From: Centroberyx gerrardi
Lineage: Eukaryota > Chordata > Actinopteri > Beryciformes > Berycidae
Length of the DNA stretch: 64,000 bases
Assembly (NCBI RefSeq): GCF_048128805.1
Contig: NC_136020.1
Location: forward strand, 4,744,501 to 4,808,500
Reading direction: 5' to 3'
Program-made: the position numbers and the translations under genes
The notes under the pieces: generated by a model
Seen by the model: the letters and a program-made list of their open reading frames with translations, nothing else
Told to the model about the DNA's origin: nothing
Databases searched by the model: none
Shown: positions 15,575 to 25,968 of the stretch, piece by piece
How positions within the stretch are numbered: position 1 is the first letter of the stretch
How the letters are laid out: the number at the start of each line of letters is the position of its first letter

Positions 15575-18261
15575 ACCTCCTGAGACTGGGGCTCAGTGTT
15601 GTTTGCTAAGGTAACTCAAACTGCTCTCTCCCAGTAGACCCAATGCAACCAACAATGCTCGCATTGTTCCCAAGCTGCAGGAGCCTCCCCCCATCTCTCT
15701 CTCTCCCCTCTTTCTCTCTGTCTCTGTATCTCAGAAAATGCCACCAGTGTCCTGACAATCTATTTCTGACAAGTACAGTCCAAACTGCCTGAGCAGGTTA
15801 CTTCTGATACAGGGGAGAACTGCTTGTTGCCATGTTTCTTGCTGGCATGAAAATGAACCGCTAAGTCACAGCAGTAAGATGCTTCCATGCCACAGTAATC
15901 TGTTTAATATGGGAGTATGCCAGGCATCTTAACCAGGTTTCTCATCATCAGAGTATGAGCTTAACTGGGTTATTCTAACCCAGTTATGATGTTTACTTGT
16001 TTTGACCCTCTTCCCTGTTGGCATGACAGGAGATACAGAGACAAGCGAGAGAGGAGAGTGTGGGAGAGGGAGGCGGAGGAAGGGAGAGAGAGACGTAGGG
16101 AGGGAGAGTTCAAAATAGAGAAGAGATAAGAGAGAGAGAGAAAAAGAGATAGCATTGAGTGTTCACACAACCTCTCTGTCCCTTACTGACAAATTGGGCT
16201 CACTAGCACCCCCCACTGGAATTATTATGCAGGTACTGAACTAATGCAAGCCTGGAAATTACCGAAGTCAAAGCCAGGTCTCCAAAGTACATTGACGAAT
16301 CTGCAATTTAGCCATAAAAGAAAATAAATGTGATAATTCTATGTGGCTCAATAGGCAGAGAAATAATTTAATGGGTACAGCATATTATGGTGGGATGTTA
16401 TTTTGCTGTGAATTTCCACGGTCATTACCATTCACTCCAGTGTCAGGAAAAACCTACATACACAAGTGTGCTTCCTTTATTGTTACTTCTCTAAAGGCTG
16501 TCACCTTATAACGTCATCAAAATCAAACACCTACAGAGCTGAGTATGATGAGGAAAGGAGAGGCATACGGTAATTTTAATAGGTTTGAAGTAAACTTGGC
16601 TATTCAGTTGCATGATGTCACAACTCAGCCAATTTGTGCACCATCTAGAACCCTGATATCCCAGACTTCAGTGCCCGAGTTGGGGAGACATTCAAGTGCT
16701 ACTTCTTGGTGGGAAACCTTTATATCCGATAATCCCGACAGCAGATGGATGCACGATTACCCAGGTTGCCTCTTCACACTGATGGTTTCCTCACCTATGC
16801 CTGGTCACTAGACTAGGTAGGGCTTTGGTTCCCATTGGAGTCATTTGTGGCTTAAATTGATTGGGTTTCCCTATAATCGGTTAAATATCATAAATGCTAT
16901 AGAAAGGCTACAGTCCAATAAGTAACCTGTAGGATGCATGTTATCCAGGTCTACACTGAGGATGGCAGTTATAGACTTCAGCCCAAGGATAGGAGGTAGG
17001 CTACATGTTGACACTGGTCAGAGATTAGGTGAGATCTACATGTAGGCAAATGTCTCCACTGTCTGGCAGGACCCCACCCTTATCCTCTACACAGCTGCAA
17101 AGCACAGTTGAAAGGGATGCCTGCTGCCAAATGCTCCAAAATGCTCTGCTGCTGAGTTATGTCTAAATTCAAATACAATCTCCCAATTTGGATGTTAGGT
17201 TTCACTATGTTATATGCAGCAAACACATAAAGTTTATGTCACTCTGTGAAGCTGTGCTATAGCAATAACATTTTTTCTCAAAATAATTATTGTGATTTGG
17301 AATGAAGCATCTCATGACTTGTGCTTATTGAGGCTAATTTATTACACTAACTTTCATTTACAGCACATCCATGTGTCTATTTTGGAACAACACACATTTG
17401 TGTTGCTTTTGAACGCAACATAGGATATATTAATAATGGCATATGCTGTGTCAGTATGTGCGCTTATTCTCCGGGATGTGTTGAAAAACGCACATCCTTT
17501 TTAGAGTGCAGTTTTAACCGTTATCTGCAGAAAGTCTGAAGATAAAATCTGTAATTGTGTGAAGCTAGTATGATAAAAAAAAAATGTAAGAACGAGCCTT
17601 GGGTCTTTAAACATTTCATGAATCATCATGGTGCAATAGGCGTCTCTCACATTTCGTTAAAAAAAATCTGGAAGTCTACTGTTTCCTAGGTTATTGGCAA
17701 AAGTACATACCACATAAATATTATTCAAGATCTATTCTTAATTATTAGGAGCCACTCTTCAATTCGGCGCACATCCAATACACGAAACTACTGTACTTAT
17801 GTCATTACAATTTCAACTTTTAAAATTGGTTCTTGTGTTATTGCCACAGTCCTCTTGCACCAAACTAGCCGGGGTGGGCGGTTACGACAAGTGTGGACCA
17901 GTTCTAAAAGTTAAAATTGTATTAAAATGACAGTTGCTTGAAGGATTATATGTATGCCGAATTGAAGAGAGGCCCCCTAAAGATTCAGAAAAGGTCTTGA
18001 GTCACATTTTAGAAGCAGCATATGTAACGGTACTTTCGCCGATAAGCAAGGCGGCATTAAATTGACATATTTAAAACGGAGTTCAACACAAATTCCCAGC
18101 AGAAACAAGACAGGTGCTGGCTACCCTTCTCACGTGATCCCGGTACAAGACTGTGACAAAAGTCAACAAAAATGCATAATTTTGTGACTTACCCAGAAGA
18201 CGAAATTAAAGATGAAGAGGACGTATTTGACGCACAACTCTCCACCGGTTAGAGCGGCCAT
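2008..18261 (-). CDS. cd9: CD9 tetraspanin gene (coding span, exons joined by introns)
   Basis: Four-pass membrane scaffold of the tetraspanin family. CD9 organises tetraspanin-enriched microdomains at the plasma membrane and on exosomes, and acts in adhesion, migration and gamete fusion. Joined in phase, the exons (18,193-18,261; 8,216-8,318; 6,195-6,292; 5,265-5,339; 5,019-5,120; 4,397-4,486; 2,992-3,075; 2,008-2,073) give 687 nt, or 228 residues, matching the usual CD9 length. Seen: TM1 with FIFNFVFW, small loop, TM2 with [17 protein letters not shown]3, large loop with CCG, a DICPKK cysteine and SCPAAID, then TM4 with GGVGIGIGV and the tail [11 protein letters not shown]. All junctions are GT-AG. 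CD9 is preferred over CD81 because of the [20 protein letters not shown] and [14 protein letters not shown] stretches. Teleosts have two cd9 paralogues; the N-terminus MAALTGGE suggests the cd9b type, but that is from memory. A second possible first exon lies at 14,604-14,660. Confidence 0.9.
2783..2858 (+). repeat. Dispersed repeat, copy C (right part only)
   Basis: The stretch with GATCACTGCTCATGCCAACT and TATTTATTCCAAACAAA corresponds to 30,085-30,142. Lies in the last cd9 intron. Confidence 0.6.
2992..3075 (-). CDS. cd9: cd9 coding exon 7
   Basis: Encodes [20 protein letters not shown] to IGVIM: the fourth conserved loop cysteine and the beginning of TM4. Acceptor CTGTCAG, donor GTGAGT. 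Confidence 0.92.
3480..3570 (+). repeat. Fragment of the AGGTGCTAT MITE family
   Basis: The stretch around GATAAACATGTCGGAGATGA matches, on the opposite strand, about 12,835-12,890 of the 453-base MITE. Edges are unclear. Lies in cd9 intron 6. Confidence 0.45.
4397..4486 (-). CDS. cd9: cd9 coding exon 6
   Basis: Encodes [20 protein letters not shown] to LEVLITT. Holds the diagnostic CCG motif and a third loop cysteine for the disulfides. Acceptor CTACAG, donor GTAACA. Confidence 0.9.
5019..5120 (-). CDS. cd9: cd9 coding exon 5
   Basis: Encodes 34 residues from [20 protein letters not shown] to LIHFG, the helical first half of the large extracellular loop before the CCG motif. Phase 0 at both ends; donor GTGAGA. 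Confidence 0.9.
5265..5339 (-). CDS. cd9: cd9 coding exon 4
   Basis: Encodes 25 residues, four Phe followed by [20 protein letters not shown] and a Lys: TM3 and the start of the large loop. The donor GTACAG is followed within a few bases by a (CA)n run (5,220-5,257). Confidence 0.9.
6195..6292 (-). CDS. cd9: cd9 coding exon 3
   Basis: Encodes the second half of a split Gly, then [16 protein letters not shown] and [18 protein letters not shown]2 and the short inner loop, with the membrane-proximal cysteines typical of the family. The acceptor TAG is preceded by a (UG)n run rather than a pyrimidine tract; the donor is GTGAGT. Confidence 0.9.
6901..6983. repeat. (CA)n microsatellite, about 41 units
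   Basis: Uninterrupted CA dinucleotides for 83 bases in cd9 intron 2. A long perfect run of this kind is likely to vary in length between individuals. Confidence 0.97.
7898..7945. repeat. LINE/SINE 3'-tail-like fragment
   Basis: Sequence around TTTAATGATCCCTGTGGGG resembles the 'gggatcaataaagt' 3' tail shared by many fish retroposons. A plus-oriented relative is at 36,190-36,245. Short and diverged; class not determined. Confidence 0.35.
8216..8318 (-). CDS. cd9: cd9 coding exon 2
   Basis: Encodes [16 protein letters not shown] followed by the small extracellular loop to SVFFTG (Gly codon split after its first base). The acceptor CAG directly follows a long UG/CG-rich tract (8,319-8,400 read in antisense). 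The donor is GTAAGG. Confidence 0.9.
8323..8411. repeat. (CA)n/(CGCACA)n compound microsatellite next to a splice site
   Basis: Alternating CA and CGCA units run into the acceptor of cd9 exon 2 and end in a short (GA)n. In the cd9 pre-mRNA this reads as UG/UGCG repeats immediately before the AG. Confidence 0.95.
10041..10107. repeat. (GT)n microsatellite
   Basis: About 33 GT units in the large first intron of cd9 (the part between exon 1b and exon 2). Confidence 0.97.
12661..13113. mobile_element. MITE-like element with AGGTGCTAT terminal inverted repeats
   Basis: The left end AAAGGTGCTATATGTA (from 12,665) and the right end, which reads AAAGGTGCTATGTGTAG on the other strand (to 13,112), are inverted copies. 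TTAA lies at or just inside both edges, suggesting a TTAA target. The interior is non-coding. Related sequence occurs inverted at 33,506-33,700 and in part at 3,480-3,560, so this is a small dispersed family. Confidence 0.6.
14604..14660 (-). CDS. cd9: cd9 alternative first coding exon, form 1b
   Basis: Encodes 19 residues starting [12 protein letters not shown] and ending FNFLFW, with a GTAGGT donor in the same phase as exon 1a. It lies inside intron 1 about 3.5 kb downstream of 1a. It keeps the Cys-Val-Lys-Tyr and FIFNF-FW pattern, so it looks like a duplicated first exon rather than chance. An in-frame upstream ATG at 14,706-14,708 would add 16 residues (MEFLFKKNN...). There is no acceptor use that would let both exons be joined sensibly, so the two are presumably mutually exclusive, each with its own promoter. 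Confidence 0.7.
15541..15577. repeat. (CA)n microsatellite
   Basis: About 18 units in the intron between the two alternative cd9 first exons, preceded by a degenerate GA-rich stretch (15,270-15,400). Confidence 0.95.
15896..16009 (+). repeat. Dispersed repeat shared with 44,940-45,060
   Basis: Contains GGCATCTTAACCAGGTTTCT and CTTAACTGGGTTATTCTAAC, repeated almost exactly near 44,970-45,030 in the same orientation. The short inverted motif AACTGGGTT/AACCCAGTT suggests a MITE, but ends were not resolved. Confidence 0.65.
17755..17969. repeat. Foldback (inverted-repeat) element
   Basis: Two arms of about 70 bases face each other (17,755-17,829 and 17,899-17,969), separated by about 70 bases. 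The outer 14 bases CTCTTCAATTCGGC are perfectly inverted; further in, blocks such as GTCATT-CAATTT-AACTTTTA match with a few differences. It sits about 220 bases downstream of cd9 exon 1a in intron 1. No coding potential. Confidence 0.75.
18193..18261 (-). CDS. cd9: cd9 first coding exon, form 1a
   Basis: Encodes 23 residues starting [14 protein letters not shown] and ending FNFVFW, followed by a GTAAGT donor; phase 0 into exon 2. It holds the cytoplasmic N-terminus with one juxtamembrane Cys, a typical tetraspanin palmitoylation position, and most of TM1. A GC-rich stretch with several CpGs at about 18,390-18,470 just upstream makes this the likelier main promoter. Confidence 0.85.
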
Positions 18262-18480
18262 TCCTGCTGTGGCTTTTGATGTGTTTATCGTTGGATTTAA
18301 GTGTCAAATGTTTAAGTCGCTCTTTCTTTTTCAGGTTTTATTTTTGTTCAATTTGGGTTGATTGTGTCAGGCAGAGTGGGTGGCTGGACAGAGCGCGCGC
18401 TGAACAGATGCCGCTCTGTTGCTCCGCGCGCCTCTCGCTGGGCGGAAATTGCGGTGCGCGATGCTCAACTACACCCACAG
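18262..18480 (-). promoter_or_regulatory. Candidate cd9 promoter and 5' UTR
   Basis: GC- and CpG-rich sequence (GCGCGC at about 18,393 and 18,426, GGGCGG at 18,440) lies immediately upstream of exon 1a in minus orientation. It is bounded upstream by a (TTTC)n array. No TATA box is evident, consistent with a CpG-type promoter. The start site cannot be located from sequence alone. Confidence 0.4.
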
Positions 18481-18503
18481 AAGAAGTGACAGAAATAGAG
18501 AGA

Positions 18504-18528
18504 TTCTTTCTTTCTTTCTTTCTTTCTT

Positions 18529-18564
<36 letters not shown>

Positions 18565-18565
18565 A

Positions 18566-18611
<46 letters not shown>

Positions 18612-18627
18612 GTCTTTCTTTCTTTCA
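18504..18627. repeat. (TTTC)n tetranucleotide array
   Basis: About 30 TTTC units with rare interruptions (TATC, TTAC, TGTC), 240-370 bases upstream of the cd9 exon 1a start codon. Frame-open peptides rich in FLSF or KERK across it are artefacts of the repeat. Confidence 0.97.
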
Positions 18628-19335
18628 GGTGACTGGCTGTGACAAGACAAGTCAGCAGACTAGCAGACAGTGTCCCTTCTGGTAAAGATAATCACTTCAA
18701 TACACAAATAACCATGGAAAAGTCTCCAGTAAATGTAATTAAACCAGCAACTTTACTTACACCAAGAGTACACTAACCCTAACTAACAATTTTAAAATCC
18801 TTCAGGTGATTTAACTTTTATAATTAGGTTTACTTGTATAGTAATGGTTTCAAAAATCACCTAAAAAACAAATATGGAGTGCAGCTAACTGGATGGTGTC
18901 GCTCTCAGTCTGTCTTGTTAGCATTACAAAGTTATTAATTCTCACTATTTTACATTCTGTTGACAGCAGACAGACAAATACATACATATGACATGCTAAC
19001 AAAAATACAAAAGAGTTTTTTTCAGATTTGATTCCCCATGTCCCTGCAGCTAAGAGTAATAATTATAATCATTTCTTTTAATTCCTTTATTGTCATGACT
19101 ATCAGAAACAATATTGCCAAAGCAGTTTACAAGCTGTCAATTTTCAAAAGCCAACAAACAATATATATATATATATGTATATATAGAGATGATACATTAT
19201 TTGGTTTAAAAATGTGTTATACAATAGTATATAATCATCAATATGAATGATAATGTATTAACAACTGGGAATATGTAGTTATGCAAACCATTCAAAAGCC
19301 AGCAAGGACATATTAGACACTGTAGTAACCATTCT

Positions 19336-19348
19336 GTGTGTGTGTGTG

Positions 19349-19399
<51 letters not shown>
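19336..19399. repeat. (GT)n microsatellite
   Basis: GT dinucleotides with one GC interruption, first part of a GT-CT-CA cluster. Confidence 0.95.
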
Positions 19400-19400
<1 letters not shown>

Positions 19401-19467
19401 GGGTGATACTGATCACAAAAAATATGAAATGTTTTAATGGCTTTTGGCCTGAGGCTATGTTTAAAAT

Positions 19468-19498
19468 TCTCTCTCAATCTCCCTCTCACTCTCCTTCC

Positions 19499-19539
<41 letters not shown>

Positions 19540-19549
19540 TCACTCTCCT

Positions 19550-19625
<76 letters not shown>

Positions 19626-19632
19626 TCTCTCT
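19468..19632. repeat. (CT)n polypyrimidine array
   Basis: About 165 bases of CT repeats punctuated by CCCT and CACTCTCCTTCC blocks; a perfect-mirror polypyrimidine tract of this length could form triplex (H-DNA) structure. Confidence 0.95.
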
Positions 19633-19713
19633 GGTGGGAATGTGACTCTGTTTTCTTCTTCTGCAGAACAAAGACGACAGTGTGACCGGTCATCCCACTA
19701 CTGTTGTTTGCAG

Positions 19714-19717
<4 letters not shown>

Positions 19718-19753
<36 letters not shown>

Positions 19754-19771
19754 CACACACACTGATGATGA
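19718..19771. repeat. (CA)n microsatellite
   Basis: About 25 CA units with one shift in phase, closing the GT-CT-CA cluster. Confidence 0.95.
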
Positions 19772-19870
19772 TGACCAAGGGTGCGACCCCGCTGACCAGA
19801 AGGAATCATAACCATAGGAATATTATAACTGTAAACACAGACGGCTTCTATCTAAAACAGTGTTTTCTAC

Positions 19871-20300
19871 AGTTAGACTGATATATGGGGCCAATATTGG
19901 CCTTTTATTCAAAATCAGATCTGGTCCAGTCGTCTGATATGATGGATATGATGCAGTTTGATTGATTACATATTTATTGTAGAATTGATCAATACTACAC
20001 CTGAATTGATTCAAATGAGACATTTTGATCAGATTGTACACAAGTGTGGGTCAAAATGTAATTATTATTCTTTTTCTTCTTCCTCTTCTCCTTCTTCATC
20101 TTCTTCTTATCTTGCATTTCAGTGGAGAGTTTTAGTGTCCCATGATGGTTTTCTGGGGAAACACTGAATATTTGTAATTTTTAGGAGGCATGAGAATTTT
20201 AAGATATTGAATATCAGCACAAAATATCAGTTTTCACCAGCTACAATCCAAATAACAGGATCAGTATTGGCCTTCAAAAACCCATATTGGTCGAACCCTA
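19871..20300 (+). mobile_element. hAT-like MITE, copy 1
   Basis: Shares TCAGATCTGGTCCAGTC, TGATATGATGGATATGATGC and TTGTAGAATTGATCAATACT with the 43,604-44,052 copy in the same order. The right end CCTTCAAAAACCCATATTGG is the inverted partner of the family's left end. Some left-end sequence is missing. Interior is non-coding. Confidence 0.7.
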
Positions 20301-20500
20301 GTTTGTCCAGCTATCTGTCTCTGTGTTCTGGCTCGGTTGGGATGAAAGACTGTGTGTGTTCCTCTCTGAAACAACACTGCCTTCATCGCTGCACTCCTTC
20401 ATGGTGTGTGTGTGTGTGTGTGTCTCGCTCTCCAAAACAACTCGGCGTTCATTTCTGCACCCCTCTACAAAGCCGCCCTTCAAAGCTCTAGCCACCGCCT

Positions 20501-20502
<2 letters not shown>

Positions 20503-20540
<38 letters not shown>
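20503..20540. repeat. (GT)n microsatellite
   Basis: About 17 GT units following an earlier short GT run at 20,403-20,422. Confidence 0.93.
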
Positions 20541-20543
<3 letters not shown>

Positions 20544-23379
20544 AGACAGGGTCACTGAGAGGGAGATGAGGCAGAGGAGGAGATGGCATCACATTCTCAG
20601 CCACCACACAGAGAAATAACCAACATTTTTCCTGGTTTGCATCAGCCCAAAATGTCATGCACTCTCTGCTGCTTTACAGTAACATGCTGTGTTTGTCCAG
20701 CAGTGATAAATGAATGTCTGAATAGGTCTGCCACCATACTGGAGTTTGATAAGAAAAACAACTAAACTGTGAAGGTGGAATCACTCCATCTAATGTGAGA
20801 GCTTCCTCAAGTTCAATTCACAGGGTCAAATCTATTTAAAGTGGTATTGAGTAATCTGTGAGCTTTATCGCCCTCTATTGGTGGCCAGTAGGAACTGCAA
20901 CAACATTGATAGAACTTGTCTCTTTTATATGATTTTCACTGTATTCTGACTTTATACATTATTGTATGTTGTTGGCCTGCAACTTTTCTGTCTGTCTTGA
21001 TGCTGCTTTCTTGGCCAGGTCTCCCTTGAAAAAGAGCTTCATCATCTCAGTAGGACTAACCTGGTTAAACAAAGTTTCCATTGTGAGATGCAGAAAGCTA
21101 CAGGCAGCTATTCTGGGCATGTGGCATTTCCCAAACTAGATCTCCTTGATATATATATATGATGATAAACTGTGTACTGTGGAGCATCCGCTGTCTTCTG
21201 GATTGCCAGAAAATATATATTTCATCCAAAAACTCGCTATATGTGACTGTTCCACCACTTACAATCATAGTCTGTAGAGTGACGATGGTGGCAATGTGTT
21301 AAAAAGTGGCAGTGTGTGTCTGTCAGCAGACATGGCCTTAAACAAGACAAGACCCCCTAACTGCAAAACAATAAAAGCAGAAAAAAAGAATATAAAATAA
21401 GCAATAATAACGATAAAGCAATAAAAGCTATAAAATAGAACATGAAGTGTGTGGTTATGTAAAAATATACACTGCATGTATAAACATACAAAGCAATGTA
21501 TATACATTATGAAATAGGTGGAACCACTATAACAGTAGATTAGTATAGGCAGTATGTAACAATGGGAGGGAAATGGAAAAACTGAAGAAATCAGATATGT
21601 AAATTTAAAGCAATACACATGATGTGCAAATGATGTGTATTAAAATATGCATAAACATGCAGTAGCCACCCCACAAGGCATGCACATATGCAGGAAAACA
21701 AAACACACAGCACAGCGGCTTTGTAATTCATCATTTTTCATACTTTTCATTCCTACATTCCTACTTAGTTTGTTCTTGACAAGTTGTTGGTTGTGTTAAA
21801 TTTGAGTTTCAGGAATATAGATTAAAGCTCCTCTAGGCAGCTTTACACTTTGGCAGCAAGAAGTAGCTTTATTTGCATCATCCAGCACCTGTTCCAAGCA
21901 TGCAGTCTCTGCTCTCCAGTGACTTGTCATTCCACTGTTGGACAGTGTGGGAGGGCTTACAGCGCCATCTAGTGTCACAAGACTCAAACTCACTACAACC
22001 TGTGTATTTATGATATCTCTGTTTCTGTATTTTTGATTAATAAATAGCATGAGATATTTCTATTCTTTTTGGCATTTTGAAGCCATTTTTTCTCCTAAGC
22101 AAATTGAAATTAAAAAGTTTAATAAAAAAACGGCCAATTTGTAGCTTTGCACTCTATCTTAACTGGCAGCTTGTACATCACTTAACAATTTATGTATCAG
22201 TTTAAAAGCTAGGCTATGAATGTATGTATGTATGTATGTATGTATTTGCCAATCTATTTAAAAAAGCAAACGTGACTATTTAACTGCAAGTTAAACGACC
22301 AAAGTCAGAAATGGAAATGGAGCTGCTATGTTGCTCTACATTTATCTCATCCTGGAGTAGCATCATGGCCTTGGAATTCTAAGGTTCCAAATGACATTTT
22401 AGTCAAAAATAATTCATTCATATAATGCAAACAGGTCTTAACATATTGCTGAAGTTAGATATAGATGGGTATATTTGTTTTGCAATAGGCAACGGGATGT
22501 GAGAACCGAAAAGCTTAATATCTCATAACTACTCTGAACGCAGATGGAACTTTGCATTTCCAAGCTTTCAATCATAAAGAGCCACATCAAATAAATGAAG
22601 GGTAGGCTACGTTTCAGTACAGTGAATTTAACTAAACTCCTAAACACATTAACAACTATGATCCCAGTTGAAGAGCAGGTGTTTCATTGTTGGAGTCATG
22701 TGTCACTCATGGTGTCAAGAGCCATGTGGCTGATCTGTTCTCAGTGACCAGCAGTTTGAGTTTTGGTCATTCAAAAACACACTCTTGATTTACATTGTCT
22801 CATTTTACATAAAACTCCATCTGACAAAGTAGTCAATGGTGAGTTATTTTTGTTGCAGTGGGTCTGATGTTACCTGCCTGTACAGTGATGTGTCCAACCA
22901 CAAGCCTGCATTCAGCTCTCTATTCTGTACACCCATAAAGGTTTGCATTTCTGCATTTTGCATTTGCATTTATGCTTTTTTTGTCTCTTACAATCAGTTG
23001 AGCTTTGCCTTTGGTAACAAAACAGCAGCCTAAGCAGAAATGTAGCTTAAAATATGCAAGATTTGTGTTCCAACACAACAGAAGAAGCTAGGAGACAGGG
23101 ACAAAATAATATTTTTCTTTTTGCAGCCTTTCACCTCTCATACGTTGTTCTGATATTCCAGTCCAAAATTAACACAGTCCCTCAATGCCTTTATGCCTAC
23201 TTCATGTAGATAACCGGGGTGTGAGCCTTAGGAGGGATCCATGTTCAGACACAGGTGTGATAAACGTATATTATTTTCCTGCTTAGTCCTGCTGAAAGTT
23301 CCAAGTGCTTTGAAACCTGGACACTTGGATGGAAAGTGACTTCAACAACCTGACCTCAGATCTGCCTCTAAATAGATTT

Positions 23380-23698
23380 ATCTCCTAGCCAATCAGCAGC
23401 GTCCCTACACACTAGGCTAACCAATGAGCGGGCTCTGTGCGCTCGGGACGGGGGAGATGGAGCGAGTCAACGGTAGTCTACCTGCTCAGAGCGCGAGGGA
23501 CAGGTAACATCCTTTTCTTCTTTGTTTTTTTCTTCATTTTTGAGCGCGGGAATCACACTTTAGTAGCGAGGATGGAATGCCACAACGACATATTTAAACG
23601 CCAAGTATCTCCCTACTGTCTCTTGCGCCGCGCGTCCGTTATTTCGCCGGTGAAAGTGGCGGTTAATGTTACACTCGGTTATTAACTGTACCGCCGGT
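23380..23698 (+). promoter_or_regulatory. Candidate C12orf56 promoter and 5' UTR
   Basis: Two CCAAT boxes (23,389-23,393 and 23,421-23,425) precede GC-rich sequence (GCGCTCGGGACGGGGG) and CpG-containing DNA that runs into the start codon. An in-frame ATG 33 bases upstream (23,666) would add 11 residues; the 23,699 ATG is preferred because the following MARTGSG fits the family N-terminus. Confidence 0.45.
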
Positions 23699-23950
23699 AT
23701 GGCCCGGACCGGCTCCGGGAACCTCTTCTGCCGCCGGAACAGCAAACTGGACTCTTTCCTGAAGAGGAACACCGACCGGGCCGTGTACGAACGGATTCGA
23801 GCCTACGAACCGTGCGTTGTGATATCGGACACCGTCAACAAGGTGTACATGCACGTGGTGCTGAGCGACGAGTGTGTGTACCTGACCGAGTACCCGCCGC
23901 GCACGCTCACCGCAGCCGTTAATCTCAGCCGCGTGCGGGACATCGAGCTG
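23699..23950 (+). CDS. c12orf56: C12orf56 exon 1
   Basis: Eighty-four residues from MARTGSGNLFCRRNSKLDSF to RVRDIEL, phase 0, donor GTAAAT. Strongly GC-biased third positions compared with the later exons, as expected of a CpG-island first exon. Confidence 0.85.
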
Positions 23951-23994
23951 GTAAATCAATGTCAAGAGTGAGATTCTGTGAACTGATGCTGTGG

Positions 23995-24039
<45 letters not shown>

Positions 24040-24480
24040 GTGTTTCTTCCTCCCTCTCCCTCTCTGTATAATCTTTCACTTTACAATTCAGTCAGCTTTA
24101 TTGGCATGGATGTTACATGAACAGTACAACATTGAACTTGTACAACTGTGTGTGTGTGTGTCTTCAAAACAGACTCAGCAGCAAGGAATTATAGCAATTA
24201 CAGTATCCATTTTTCCTTCCATCCATGTGGCTAGCATCTCCATACCATTGCCATACAGTAGATACATAGATACAGAGCACTATAACATAAAACACAAGCA
24301 AATATGTATTCTGCTAAATCAAGGTATCTAATTTATAAATAAGATACCTATCACATATTGATCTACTGGACTTTAGGTGCCGTAACATTGGCAGTAACAT
24401 AAAACACAAGCGAAAGATTTATACTAAGGCACCAATCTACTTAACGCTGACAGCAGGTTGGCAAGCTGCCTAGTAGACAG

Positions 24481-24515
<35 letters not shown>

Positions 24516-25928
24516 CATACACAATCTTACATTAATAGAGCTCAGGAAACATGGAATTGTATATCAAATCCACCTAACAAGATCATTTTCTCCTGCCAAA
24601 CCATTGCGGAAACACTTTATTTCCACAACCCTTATAGAGAGAGTGACCCACTAGACTAAAAGTGGATGAAGAATAAGTATTTAATAAGTTTGCGTAACAC
24701 AAAACACAAACAAAATGCATCTCCTGCCAAATCAAGACATTTCTTTACTTTAGCCTCAGGTTCACATAATATGTTGTATCCAAGTAAGCTCATGGCAGGT
24801 AGAGCTGTTGTGCTTAGCAGTGTAAGCCTCCAGATACTAGTCCTCTATCATGTTACGTCACATAGGTCAGAGGTCGCAGGTTTTTCCTCTTCCTTACAGA
24901 GTTAATCCTGTCTGCATCACAGCATCAGATTACTGCCTGGCACTGTGTTGATCCTACCTGGGCTCTGCTTCATTTCCACAGAGCACAGTGGCACCGCTCA
25001 CACCTTGTGTTTCTGTCTAATCAGTTTTCACATGGAGAGTGGATGCAAAAAATTCCATTCATTATAGTTTCATCTCATCTTAAACTCCATAAACACGGGG
25101 CGACACCAGTCATCACTCCAAACATCTTGGACAAACACACAGTCACACGCACATTGCAGAATTGCATTCAACTCCCAATTTGTCTGTTTGCATGCAGATC
25201 AATGACCTCCCAGATTTCCTCAGTGGGAAGGACAGGGAACACTCCCAGCACATACGAATCATCTACGCTGCCGCAAAGCCTGCTGGGAAGGGAGATGATT
25301 GGCAAGGGAGGGACAAGAAAGAAAGACTTCCTCCTGCAGCCCCGCCTTCTCACAGAAACCACCACCTGATAGTACCACCCACCTTAGAAGGTAAAGACTG
25401 ATCATTATTATCTCTTGGTGTGTGTGTGTGTGTGTATGCGTGTGTTTGTGTGTGTGTGTCCTTTTTCCTCGTTTTTATTTACACTTTTTTTTAAATTTTT
25501 TTTACCAGAGGTAATTTGTCTGTTGCTAGGTTACAAACCCCCTATTCAATAAAATACCTTGTAAAATGTGTGTGTGTGTGAGTGAGAGAGAGAGAGAGAG
25601 AGAGCAGTAATGAGTGTAAAAGTCTTTGTGTAAGTGTTACACAGTCTCACCACCTCCTGGCTAGCCACATTGACCGTATTGACACGGCTGCTATTTTGAA
25701 CACAGGGTGGGAAACTCTTTATGGAAGATGTACAAAGTACAGACATTTATCATGTTACACATTAGAAACAAATAGATGTCAGTTCAGGGTTCAGTGCCTT
25801 GCTCAAAGGCACCTTGATGATAATTGTTGAGGGAGGGCAGAGTGTTACTCATTCACTTTCCTCACCCACATTTTCCCAGCTGGTCCTCGGATTTGAACCA
25901 GCGACCCTCTGGTCACAACACACACATA

Positions 25929-25968
<40 letters not shown>

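Larger units (their letters stand above)
8319..18192 (-). other. cd9 intron 1 (9.9 kb), containing exon 1b
   Basis: Apart from exon 1b (14,604-14,660), two MITE-like elements, the 15,896-16,009 repeat and several microsatellites, I see no coding exon on either strand. Weak open frames here match nothing I recognise and contain simple repeats. Confidence 0.6.
18628..23380. other. Divergent intergenic region between cd9 and C12orf56
   Basis: No coding exon recognised. It holds GT, CT and CA microsatellites (19,336-19,770; 20,403-20,540), a hAT-like MITE (19,871-20,300) and an (ATGT)n run near 22,219-22,245. The two flanking genes point away from it, so enhancers or promoters could lie here, but no specific site can be supported. 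Confidence 0.6.

Noticed and set aside
18276..18685. Overlapping open frames with FLSFFLSF repeats
   Set aside because: Products of the (TTTC)n array; the 5' part overlaps the cd9 promoter on the opposite strand.
19313..19762. 149-codon minus-strand open frame rich in RERERE and THTHTH
   Set aside because: It is a translation of the GT-CT-CA microsatellite cluster; no conserved domain, no splice context.
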